A stretch of 64,000 bases of DNA, taken from assembly GCF_051014685.1 (NCBI RefSeq), contig NW_027479676.1, positions 16,623-80,622 of the forward strand, written 5' to 3'. Positions 37,701-49,058 of this stretch are shown here, one piece after another. Origin of the DNA: Ptiloglossa arizonensis. Lineage: Eukaryota; Arthropoda; Insecta; Hymenoptera; Colletidae. The position numbers were made by a program, and so were the translations under genes. Position 1 is the stretch's first letter; each line of letters begins with the position of its first letter. A model generated the notes under the pieces. The model searched no databases and was not told the DNA's origin. It saw nothing but the letters and a program-made list of their open reading frames with translations.

Positions 37701-40180
37701 AAAGGTATGTGTATTTTTCCCCTAGGCCATTCTGGTTAAGCGATTGGAGCAGCAGAATTACGAAAAATTTGTTGTCTTCTCAACCATTTCTTCGCTTCAT
37801 AGTCCCATATCTCGCGAACGGATTGACCTACCCCAAAAATTCCTATTGCATCTGAAAGTAGAAACTCCCCCGATTACGACGGTATGTGTATTTTTTCCCT
37901 ATGCCATTCTGGTTAAGCGTTTGGAGCAGCAGAATTGCGAAAATTGTTTGCCTTCTCAACCATTTCTTGGCTTCAAACTCCCATATCTCGCGAACGGATT
38001 GACCTAACCCAAAAATTCCTGTTGCGTATGAAAGTAGAAACTCGCCCCGATTACAACGGTATGTGTATTTTTTCCCTAGGCATTCTGGTTAAGCGATTGG
38101 AGCAGCAGAATTGCGAAAAATTTGTTCTCTTCTCAACCATTTCTTAGCTTCAAACTCCCATATCTCGCGAACGGATTGACCTAACCCAAAAATTGCTATT
38201 GCATTTGAAAGTAGAAACTCGCCCGATTACAACGGTATGTGTATTTTTGCCCTATGCCATTCTGGTTAAGCGTTTGGAGCAGCATAATTGCGGAAAATTT
38301 TTTGCCTTCTCAACCATTTCTTGGCTTCAAACTACCATATCTCGCGAACGGACTGACCTAACCCAAAAATTCCTATTGCATCTGAAAGTAGAACTCGCCC
38401 GATTACAACGGTCTGTGCATTTTTTCCCTAGGCCATTCTGGTTAAGCGATTGGAGCAGCAGAATTGCGAAAAATTTGTTCTCTTCTCAACCATTTCTTAG
38501 CTTCAAACTCCCATATCTCGCGAACGGATTGACCTAACCCAAAAATTCCTATTGCATCGGAAAGTAGAAACTCGCCCGATTACAAAGGTATGTGTATTTT
38601 TCCCCTAGGCCATTCTGGTTAAGCGATTGGAGCAGCAGAATTACGAAAAATTTGTTGTCTTCTCAACCATTTCTTCGCTTCATAGTCCCATATCTCGCGA
38701 ACGGATTGACCTACCCCAAAAATTCCTATTGCATCTGAAAGTAGAAACTCCCCCGATTACGACGGTATGTGTATTTTTTCCTATGCCATTCTGGTTAAGC
38801 GTTTGGAGCAGCAGAATTGCGAAAAATTGTTTGCCTTCTCAACCATTTCTTGGCTTCAAACTCCCATATCTCGCGAACGGATTGACCTAACCCAAAAATT
38901 CCTGTTGCGTATGAAAGTAGAAACTCGCCCGATTACAACGGTATGTGTATTTTTTCCCTAGGCCATTCTGGTTTAAGCGATTGGAGCAGCAGAATTGCGA
39001 AAAATTTGTTCTCTTCTCAACCATTTCTTAGCTTCAAACTCCCATATCTCGCGAACGGATTGACCTAACCCAAAAATTGCTATTGCATTTGAAAGTAGAA
39101 ACTCGCCCGATTACAACGGTATGTGTATTTTTGCCCTATGCCATTCTGGTTAAGCGTCTTGGAGCAGCATAATTGCGGAAAATTTTTTGCCTTCTCAACC
39201 ATTTCTTGGCTTCAAACTACCATATCTCGCGAACGGACTGACCTAACCCAAAAATTCCTATTGCATCTGAAAGTAGAAACTCGCCCGATTACAACGGTCT
39301 GTGCATTTTTTCCCTAGGCCATTCTGGTTAAGCGATTGGAGCAGCAGAATTGCGAAAAATTTGTTCTCTTCTCAACCATTTCTTAGCTTCAAACTCCCAT
39401 ATCTCGCGAACGGATTGACCTAACCCAAAAATTCTATTGCATCGAAAGTAGAAACTCGCCCGATTACAAAGGTATGTGTATTTTTCCCCTAGGCCATTCT
39501 GTTAAGCGATTGGAGCAGCAGAATTACGAAAAATTTGTTGTCTTCTCAACCATTTCTTCGCTTCATAGTCCCATATCTCGCGAACGGATTGACCTACCCC
39601 AAAAAATTCCTATTGCATCTGAAAGTAGAAACTCCCCCGATTACGACGGTATGTGTATTTTTTCCCTATGCCATTCTGGTTAAGCGTTTGGAGCAGCAGA
39701 ATTGCGAAAAATTGTTTGCCTTCTCAACCATTTCTTGGCTTCAAACTCCCATATCTCGCGAACGGATTGACCTAACCCAAAAATTCCTGTTGCGTATGAA
39801 AGTAGAAACTCGCCCGATTACAACGGTATGTGTATTTTTTTCCCTAGGCCATTCTGGTTAAGCGATTGGAGCAGCAGAATTGCGATAAATTTGTTCTCTT
39901 CTCAACCATTTCTTAGCTTCAAACTCCCATATCTCGCGAACGGATTGACCTAACCCAAAAATTGCTATTGCATTTGAAAGTAGAAACTCGCCCGATTACA
40001 ACGGTATGTGTATTTTTGCCCTATGCCATTCTGGTTAAGCGTTTGGAGCAGCATAATTGCGGAAAATTTTTTGCCTTCTCAACCATTTCTTGGCTTCAAA
40101 CTACCATATCTCGCGAACGGACTGACCTAACCCAAAAATTCCTATTGCATCTGAAAGTAGAAACTCGCCCGATACAATGG
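30850..40180. other. Zone of dense single-base indels (probable consensus errors)
   Basis: Within this 9.3 kb I counted roughly 45-50 one-base insertions or deletions relative to neighbouring monomers, mostly in runs of the same base. Examples: GCCGAAAA near 30,851, TCAAACCATT near 30,874, GAAGAGTAGAAAAC near 30,948, GATACAACGG near 31,326, CCCCGATT near 31,498, CAAAATTCC near 31,643, CTCGCCGATT near 32,206, GGGCCATT near 33,654, GCAAATTC near 34,010, TTTTTTCCTAGG near 37,538, GTAGAACTC near 38,389, GGTTTAAGCG near 38,970 and GATACAATGG near 40,172. The density is highest at 30,850-31,740. Outside the zone only a handful of such events were found. Insertions and deletions are mixed, which fits unpolished long-read sequence better than evolution. 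Confidence 0.8.
34736..37200 (+). repeat. Mixed-subtype satellite stretch
   Basis: About 14 monomers link the 15-monomer array to the 5-monomer array. They include the H type (GCGTTAAATTTT with CATATGTCGCG, near 35,637), the GTGGCC then TACTCTAGG then CATAATACCC series (35,825-36,055), and one CTGCTGCGTCTGG monomer near 36,604. The longest open frame of the window (35,282-35,779) lies here and is explained by three successive monomers lacking both recurrent TAG triplets. Single-base indels continue throughout. Confidence 0.75.
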
Positions 40181-40846
40181 TATGTGTATTTTTCCCCTAG
40201 GCCATTCTGGTTAAGCGTTTGGAGCAGCAGAATTGCGAAAAATTTTTTGCGTTCTTAAACATTTCTTGGCTTCAACCTCCCTTATCTTGCGAACGGATTG
40301 ACCTAACCCAAAAATTGCTATTGCGTTTGAAAGTAGAAACTCGCCCGATTACAACGGTACGTGTATTTTTACTCTAGGCCATTCAGGTTAAGCGTTTGGA
40401 GCAGCAGAATTGCGAAAAATTTTTTGCCTTCTCAACCATTTCTTGGCTTCATAATACCCTATCTCGCTAACCGATTGACCTAACCCAAAAATTCCTATTG
40501 CATCTGAAAGTAGAAACTCGCCCGATTACAACGGTATGCGTATTTTTTCCCTAGGCCATTCTGGTTAAGTGATTGGAGCAGCAGAAGTGCGAAAAATTTG
40601 TTGTCTTGTCAACCATTTCTTAGCTTTAAACTGCCATGTCTCGCGAACGGATTGACCTAACCCAAAAATTCCTATTGCATCTGACAGTAGAAACTCGCCC
40701 GATTACAACGGTCTGTGCATTTTTTCCCTAGGCCATTCTGGTTAAGCGTTTGGAGGAGCAGAATTGCGAAAAATTTATTCTCTTCTCAACCATTTCTTAG
40801 CTTCAAACTCCCATATCTCGCGAACGGATTGACCTAACCGAAAAAA
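37201..40846 (+). repeat. 5-monomer (885-bp) repeats, three copies, indel-rich
   Basis: The C-type monomer (GAATTACGAAAA) occurs near 37,755, 38,638 and 39,525, and the D type (GCATAATTGCGG) near 38,281, 39,167 and 40,051, so a five-monomer unit of about 885 bp is present three times. It is followed by B-type (TTCTTAAAC near 40,253) and A-type (CATAATACCC near 40,450) monomers. The same series in the same order appears twice more downstream, with two 885-bp units per turn instead of three. Spacing here deviates by a few bases because of scattered indels. Confidence 0.82.
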
Positions 40847-42048
40847 TCCTATTGCATCTGAAAGTAGAAACTCGCCCGATTACAAGGGTATGTGCATTTT
40901 TTCCCTAGGCCATTCTGGTTAAGCGTTTGGAGCAGCAGAATTGCGAAAAATTTATTCTCTTCTCAACCATTTCTTAGCTTCAAACTCCCATATCTCGCGA
41001 ACGGATTGACCGAACCCAAAAATTCCTATTGCATCTGAAAGTAGAAACTCGCCCGATTACAACGGTCTGTGCATTTTTTCCCTAGGCCATTCTGGTTAAG
41101 CGCTTGGAGCAGCAGAATTGCGAAAAATTTATTCTCTTCTCAACCATTTCTTAGCTTCAAACTCCCATATCTTGCGAACGGATTGACCTAACCCAAAAAT
41201 TCCTATTGCATCTGAAAGTAGAAACTCGCCAGATTACAACGGTATGTGTATTTTTTTTCCCTAGGCCAATCTGGTTAAGCGTTTGGAGCAGCAGAATTGC
41301 GAAAAATTTTTTGCCTTCTCAACCATTTCTTGGCTTCAAACTCCCATATCTCGCGAACGGATTGACCTAACCCAAAAATTCCTATTGCATCTGAAAGTAG
41401 AAACTCGCCCGATTACAAAGGTATGTGTATTTTTTCCCTATGCCATTCTGGTTAAGCGTTTGGAGCAGCAGAATTGCGAAAAATTGTTTGACTTCTCAAC
41501 CATTATTTGGCTTCAAACTCCCATATCTCGCGAACGGATTGACCTAACCCAAAAATTCCTGTTGCGTATGAAAGTAGAAACTTGCCCGATTACAACGGTA
41601 TGTGTATTTTTTCCCTAGGCCATTCTCGTTAAGCGTTTGGAGCAGCAGAATTGCGAAAAATTTATTCTCTTCTCAACCATTTCTTAGCTTCAAACTCCCA
41701 TATCTCGCGAACGCATTGATCTAACCAAAAAATTCCTATTGCATCTGAAAGTAGAAACTCGCCCGATTCCAACGGTATGTGTATTTTTTACCTAGGCCAA
41801 TCTTGTTAAGCGTTTGGAGCAGCAGAATTGCGAAAAATTTTTTGCCTTCGCAACCATTTCTTGGCTTCAAACTCCCATATCTCGCGAACGGATTGACCTA
41901 ACCCAAAAATTCCTATTGCATCTGAAAGTAGAAACTCGCCCGATTACAACGGTATGTGTATTTTTTCCCTAGGCCATTCTGGTTAAGCGTTTGGAGCAGC
42001 AGAATTGCGAAAAATTTATTCTCTTCTCAACCATTTCTTAGCTTCAAG

Positions 42049-45000
42049 CTACCATATCTCGCGAACGGACTGACCTAACCCAAAAATTCCTATTGCATCT
42101 GAAAGTAGAAACTCGCCCGATTACAATGGTATGTGTATTTTTCCCCTAGGCCATTCTGGTTAAGCGTTTGGAGCAGCAGAATTGCGAAAAATTTTTTGCG
42201 TTCTTAAACATTTCTTGGCTTCAACCTCCCTTATCTTGCGAACGTATTGACCTAACCCAAAAATTGCTATTGCATTTGAAAGTAGAAACTCGCCCGATTA
42301 CAACGGTACGTGTATTTTTACTCTAGGCCATTCAGGTTAAGCGTTTGGAGCAGCAGAATTGCGAAAAATTTTTTGCCTTCTCAACCATTTCTTGGCTTCA
42401 TAATACCCTATCTCGCTAACCGATTGACCTAACCCAAAAATTCCTATTGCATCTGAAAGTAGAAACTCGCCCGATTACAACGGTATGCGTATTTTTTCCC
42501 TAGGCCATTCTGGTTAAGTGATTGGAGCAGCAGAATTGCGAAAAATTTGTTGTCTTGTCAACCATTTCTTAGCTCCAAACTGCCATATCTCGCGAACGGA
42601 TTGACCTAACCCAAAAATTCCTATTGCATCTGACAGTAGAAACTCGCCCGATTACAACGGTCTGTACATTTTTTCCCTAGGCCATTCTGGTTAAGCGTTT
42701 GGAGCCGCAGAATTGCGAAAAATTTATTCTCTTCTCAACCATTTCTTAGCTTCAAACTCCCATATCTTGCGAACGGATTGACCTAACCCAAAAATTCCTA
42801 TTGCATCTGAAAGTAGAAACTCGCCCGATTACAACGGTATGTGTATTTTTTCCCTAGGCCAATCTGGTTAAGCGTTTGGAGCAGCAGAATTGCGAAAAAT
42901 TTTTTGCCTTCTCAACCATTTCTTGGCTTAAAACTCCCATATCTCGCGAACGGATTGACCTAACCCAAAAATTCCTATTGCATCTGAAAGTAGAAACTCG
43001 CCCGATTACAACAGTCTGTGCATTTTTTCCCTAGGCCATTCTGGTTAAGCGTTTGGAGCAGCAGAATTGCGAAAAATTTTTTGCCTTCTCAACCATTTCT
43101 TGGCTTCAAACTCCCATATCTCGCGAACGGATTGACCTAACCCAAAAATTCCTATTGCATCGGAAAGTAGAAACTCGCCCGATTACAAAGGTATGTGTAT
43201 TTTTCCCCTAGGCCATTCTGGTTAAGCGATTGGAGCAGCAGAATTACGAAAAATTTGTTGTCTTCTCAACCATTTCTTCGCTTCATAGTCCCATATCTCG
43301 CGAACGGATTGACCTACCCCAAAAATTCCTATTGCATCTGAAAGTAGAAACTCCCCCGATTACGACGGTATGTGTATTTTTTCCCTATGCCATTCTGGTT
43401 AAGCGTTTGGAGCAGCAGAATTGCGAAAAATTGTTTGCCTTCTCAACCATTTCTTGGCTTCAAACTCCCATATCTCGCGAACGGATTGACCTAACCCAAA
43501 AATTCCTGTTGCGTATGAAAGTAGAAACTCGCCCGATTACAACGGTATGTGTATTTTTTCCCTAGGCCATTCTGGTTAAGCGATTGGAGCAGCAGAATTG
43601 CGAAAAATTTGTTCTCTTCTCAACCATTTCTTAGCTTCAAACTCCCATATCTCGCGAACGGATTGACCTAACCCAAAAATTGCTATTGCATTTGAAAGTA
43701 GAAACTCGCCCGATTACAACGGTATGTGTATTTTTGCCCTATGCCATTCTGGTTAAGCGTTTGGAGCAGCATAATTGCGGAAAATTTTTTGCCTTCTCAA
43801 CCATTTCTTGGCTTCAAACTACCATATCTCGCGAACGGACTGACCTAACCCAAAAATTCCTATTGCATCTGAAAGTAGAAACTCGCCCGATTACAACGGT
43901 CTGTGCATTTTTTCCCTAGGCCATTCTGGTTAAGCGATTGGAGCAGCAGAATTGCGAAAAATTTGTTCTCTTCTCAACCATTTCTTAGCTTCAAACTCCC
44001 ATATCTCGCGAACGGATTGACCTAACCCAAAAATTCCTATTGCATCGGAAAGTAGAAACTCGCCCGATTACAAAGGTATGTGTATTTTTCCCCTAGGCCA
44101 TTCTGGTTAAGCGATTGGAGCAGCAGAATTACGAAAAATTTGTTGTCTTCTCAACCATTTCTTCGCTTCATAGTCCCATATCTCGCGAACGGATTGACCT
44201 ACCCCAAAAATTCCTATTGCATCTGAAAGTAGAAACTCCCCCGATTACGACGGTATGTGTATTTTTTCCCTATGCCATTCTGGTTAAGCGTTTGGAGCAG
44301 CAGAATTGCGAAAAATTGTTTGCCTTCTCAACCATTTCTTGGCTTCAAACTCCCATATCTCGCGAACGGATTGACCTAACCCAAAAATTCCTGTTGCGTA
44401 TGAAAGTAGAAACTCGCCCGATTACAACGGTATGTGTATTTTTTCCCTAGGCCATTCTGGTTAAGCGATTGGAGCAGCAGAATTGCGATAAATTTGTTCT
44501 CTTCTCAACCATTTCTTAGCTTCAAACTCCCATATCTCGCGAACGGATTGACCTAACCCAAAAATTGCTATTGCATTTGAAAGTAGAAACTCGCCCGATT
44601 ACAACGGTATGTGTATTTTTGCCCTATGCCATTCTGGTTAAGCGTTTGGAGCAGCATAATTGCGGAAAATTTTTTGCCTTCTCAACCATTTCTTGGCTTC
44701 AAACTACCATATCTCGCGAACGGACTGACCTAACCCAAAAATTCCTATTGCATCTGAAAGTAGAAACTCGCCCGATTACAATGGTATGTGTATTTTTCCC
44801 CTAGGCCATTCTGGTTAAGCGTTTGGAGCAGCAGAATTGCGAAAAATTTTTTGCGTTCTTAAACATTTCTTGGCTTCAACCTCCCTTATCTTGCGAACGG
44901 ATTGACCTAACCCAAAAATTGCTATTGCGTTTGAAAGTAGAAACTCGCCCGATTACAACGGTACGTGTATTTTTACTCTAGGCCATTCAGGTTAAGCGTT

Positions 45001-47436
45001 TGGAGCAGCAGAATTGCGAAAAATTTTTTGCCTTCTCAACCATTTCTTGGCTTCATAATACCCTATCTCGCTAACTGATTGACCTAACCCAAAAATTCCT
45101 ATTGCATCTGAAAGTAGAAACTCGCCCGATTACAACGGTATGCGTATTTTTTCCCTAGGCCATTCTGGTTAAGTGATTGGAGCAGCAGAATTGCGAAAAA
45201 TTTGTTGTCTTGTCAACCATTTCTTAGCTCCAAACTGCCATATCTCGCGAACGGATTGACCTAACCCAAAAATTCCTATTGCATCTGACAGTAGAAACTC
45301 GCCCGATTACAACGGTCTGTACATTTTTTCCCTAGGCCATTCTGGTTAAGCGTTTGGAGCCGCAGAATTGCGAAAAATTTATTCTCTTCTCAACCATTTC
45401 TTAGCTTCAAACTCCCATATCTTGCGAACGGATTGACCTAACCCAAAAATTCCTATTGCATCTGAAAGTAGAAACTCGCCCGATTACAACGGTATGTTTA
45501 TTTTTTCCCTAGGCCAATCTGGTTAAGCGTTTGGAGCAGCAGAATTGCGAAAAATTTTTTGCCTTCTCAACCATTTCTTGGCTTAAAACTCCCATATCTC
45601 GCGAACGGATTGACCTAACCCAAAAATTCCTATTGCATCTGAAAGTAGAAACTCGCCCGATTACAACAGTCTGTGCATTTTTTCCCTAGGCCATTCTGGT
45701 TAAGCGTTTGGAGCAGCAGAATTGCGAAAAATTTTTTGCCTTCTCAACCATTTCTTGGCTTCAAACTCCCATATCTCGCGAACGGATTGACCTAACCCAA
45801 AAATTCCTATTGCATCGGAAAGTAGAAACTCGCCCGATTACAAAGGTATGTGTGTTTTTCCCCTAGGCCATTCTGGTTAAGCGATTGGAGCAGCAGAATT
45901 ACGAAAAATTTGTTGTCTTCTCAACCATTTCTTCGCTTCATAGTCCCATATCTCGCGAACGGATTGACCTACCCCAAAAATTCCTATTGCATCTGAAAGT
46001 AGAAACTCCCCCGATTACGACGGTATGTGTATTTTTTCCCTATGCCATTCTGGTTAAGCGTTTGGAGCAGCAGAATTGCGAAAAATTGTTTGCCTTCTCA
46101 ACCATTTCTTGGCTTCAAACTCCCATATCTCGCGAACGGATTGACCTAACCCAAAAATTCCTGTTGCGTATGAAAGTAGAAACTCGCCCGATTACAACGG
46201 TATGTGTATTTTTTCCCTAGGCCATTCTGGTTAAGCGATTGGAGCAGCAGAATTGCGAAAAATTTGTTCTCTTCTCAACCATTTCTTAGCTTCAAACTCC
46301 CATATCTCGCGAACGGATTGACCTAACCCAAAAATTGCTATTGCATTTGAAAGTAGAAACTCGCCCGATTACAACGGTATGTGTATTTTTGCCCTATGCC
46401 ATTCTGGTTAAGCGTTTGGAGCAGCATAATTGCGGAAAATTTTTTGCCTTCACAACCATTTCTTGGCTTCAAACTACCATATCTCGCGAACGGACTGACC
46501 TAACCCAAAAATTCCTATTGCATCTGAAAGTAGAAACTCGCCCGATTACAACGGTCTGTGCATTTTTTCCCTAGGCCATTCTGGTTAAGCGATTGGAGCA
46601 GCAGAATTGCGAAAAATTTGTTCTCTTCTCAACCATTTCTTAGCTTCAAACTCCCATATCTCGCGAACGGATTGACCTAACCCAAAAATTCCTATTGCAT
46701 CGGAAAGTAGAAACTCGCCCGATTACAAAGGTATGTGTATTTTTCCCCTAGGCCATTCTGGTTAAGCGATTGGAGCAGCAGAATTACGAAAAATTTGTTG
46801 TCTTCTCAACCATTTCTTCGCTTCATAGTCCCATATCTCGCGAACGGATTGACCTACCCCAAAAATTCCTATTGCATCTGAAAGTAGAAACTCCCCCGAT
46901 TACGACGGTATGTGTATTTTTTCCCTATGCCATTCTGGTTAAGCGTTTGGAGCAGCAGAATTGCGAAAAATTGTTTGCCTTCTCAACCATTTCTTGGCTT
47001 CAAACTCCCATATCTCGCGAACGGATTGACCTAACCCAAAAATTCCTGTTGCGTATGAAAGTAGAAACTCGCCCGATTACAACGGTATGTGTATTTTTTC
47101 CCTAGGCCATTCTGGTTAAGCGATTGGAGCAGCAGAATTGCGATAAATTTGTTCTCTTCTCAACCATTTCTTAGCTTCAAACTCCCATATCTCGCGAACG
47201 GATTGACCTAACCCAAAAATTGCTATTGCATTTGAAAGTAGAAACTCGCCCGATTACAACGGTATGTGTATTTTTGCCCTATGCCATTCTGGTTAAGCGT
47301 TTGGAGCAGCATAATTGCGGAAAATTTTTTGCCTTCTCAACCATTTCTTGGCTTCAAACTACCATATCTCGCGAACGGACTGACCTAACCCAAAAATTCC
47401 TATTGCATCTGAAAGTAGAAACTCGCCCGATTACAA
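42049..47436 (+). repeat. 15-monomer higher-order repeat, period 2,655 bp, two copies
   Basis: Positions 42,049-44,781 match 44,704-47,436 at offset exactly 2,655 bp (15 x 177). Each unit runs B type (TTCTTAAAC), A type (CATAATACCC), TTAAGTGATT, GGAGCCGCAG, then two 885-bp five-monomer units. About six or seven substitutions were noticed: AACGTATT/AACGGATT near 42,243, CATTTG/CGTTTG near 42,282, CTAACCG/CTAACTG near 42,419, TATGTGTA/TATGTTTA near 42,840, GTGTATTT/GTGTGTTT near 43,197 and CTTCTC/CTTCAC near 43,794. The copies are therefore about as close as those of the 3,365-bp unit, or slightly older. Confidence 0.93.
43103..44781 (+). repeat. 5-monomer higher-order repeat, period 885 bp (first pair)
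   Basis: Positions 43,103-43,896 match 43,988-44,781 at offset 885 bp (5 x 177). The only difference noticed is GCGATAAATT near 44,484 against GCGAAAAATT. The corresponding pair in the next 2,655-bp unit lies at about 45,758-47,436 and carries the same GCGATAAATT difference in its second member. The 885-bp duplication is therefore older than the 2,655-bp one. Confidence 0.92.
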
Positions 47437-49058
47437 GGGTATGTGCATTTTTTCCCTAGGCCATTCTGGTTAAGCGTTTGGAGCAGCAGAATTGCGAAAA
47501 ATTTATTCTCTTCTCAACCATTTCTTAGCTTCAAACTCCCATATCTCGCGAACGGATTGACCGAACCCAAAAATTCCTATTGCATCTGAAAGTAGAAACT
47601 CGCCCGATTACAACGGTCTGTGCATTTTTTCCCTAGGCCATTCTGGTTAAGCGCTTGGAGCAGCAGAATTGCGAAAAATTTATTCTCTTCTCAACCATTT
47701 CTTAGCTTCAAACTCCCATATCTTGCGAACGGATTGACCTAACCCAAAAATTCCTATTGCATCTGAAAGTAGAAACTCGCCAGATTACAACGGTATGTGT
47801 ATTTTTTTTCCCTAGGCCAATCTGGTTAAGCGTTTGGAGCAGCAGAATTGCGAAAAATTTTTTGCCTTCTCAACCATTTCTTGGCTTCAAACTCCCATAT
47901 CTCGCGAACGGATTGACCTAACCCAAAAATTCCTATTGCATCTGAAAGTAGAAACTCGCCCGATTACAAAGGTATGTGTATTTTTTCCCTATGCCATTCT
48001 GGTTAAGCGTTTGGAGCAGCAGAATTGCGAAAAATTGTTTGACTTCTCAACCATTATTTGGCTTCAAACTCCCATATCTCGCGAACGGATTGACCTAACC
48101 CAAAAATTCCTGTTGCGTATGAAAGTAGAAACTTGCCCGATTACAACGGTATGTGTATTTTTTCCCTAGGCCATTCTCGTTAAGCGTTTGGAGCAGCAGA
48201 ATTGCAAAAAATTTATTCTCTTCTCAACCATTTCTTAGCTTCAAACTCCCATATCTCGCGAACGCATTGATCTAACCAAAAAATTCCTATTGCATCTGAA
48301 AGTAGAAACTCGCCCGATTACAACGGTATGTGTATTTTTTACCTAGGCCAATCTTGTTAAGCGTTTGGAGCAGCAGAATTGCGAAAAATTTTTTGCCTTC
48401 GCAACCATTTCTTGGCTTCAAACTCCCATATCTCGCGAACGGATTGACCTAACCCAAAAATTCCTATTGCATCTGAAAGTAGAAACTCGCCCGATTACAA
48501 CGGTATGTGTATTTTTTCCCTAGGCCATTCTGGTTAAGCGTTTGGAGCAGCAGAATTGCGAAAAATTTATTCTCTTCTCAACCATTTCTTAGCTTCAAGC
48601 TACCATATCTCGCGAACGGACTGACCTAACCCAAAAATTCCTATTGCATCTGAAAGTAGAAACTCGCCCGATTACAATGGTATGTGTATTTTTCCCCTAG
48701 GCCATTCTGGTTAAGCGTTTGGAGCAGCAGAATTGCGAAAAATTTTTTGCGTTCTTAAACATTTCTTGGCTTCAACCTCCCTTATCTTGCGAACGTATTG
48801 ACCTAACCCAAAAATTGCTATTGCATTTGAAAGTAGAAACTCGCCCGATTACAACGGTACGTGTATTTTTACTCTAGGCCATTCAGGTTAAGCGTTTGGA
48901 GCAGCAGAATTGCGAAAAATTTTTTGCCTTCTCAACCATTTCTTGGCTTCATAATACCCTATCTCGCTAACCGATTGACCTAACCCAAAAATTCCTATTG
49001 CATCTGAAAGTAGAAACTCGCCCGATTACAACGGTATGCGTATTTTTTCCCTAGGCCA

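Larger units (their letters stand above)
40847..49058 (+). repeat. 37-monomer superunit (6,551-bp offset), second copy partial
   Basis: Positions 40,847-42,507 match 47,398-49,058 at offset 6,551 bp (37 monomers plus 2 bp). Private shared variants include GCGCTTGGAG near 41,101 and 47,652, CGCCAGATTAC near 41,227 and 47,778, the 8-T monomer, TTTGACTTCTC near 41,488 and 48,039, and AACTTGCCCG near 41,580. Differences seen are CGATTCCAACG near 41,765 against CGATTACAACG, and GCAAAAAATT near 48,204 against GCGAAAAATT. The interval between the matching ends is filled by the 15-monomer tandem array. Confidence 0.9.
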
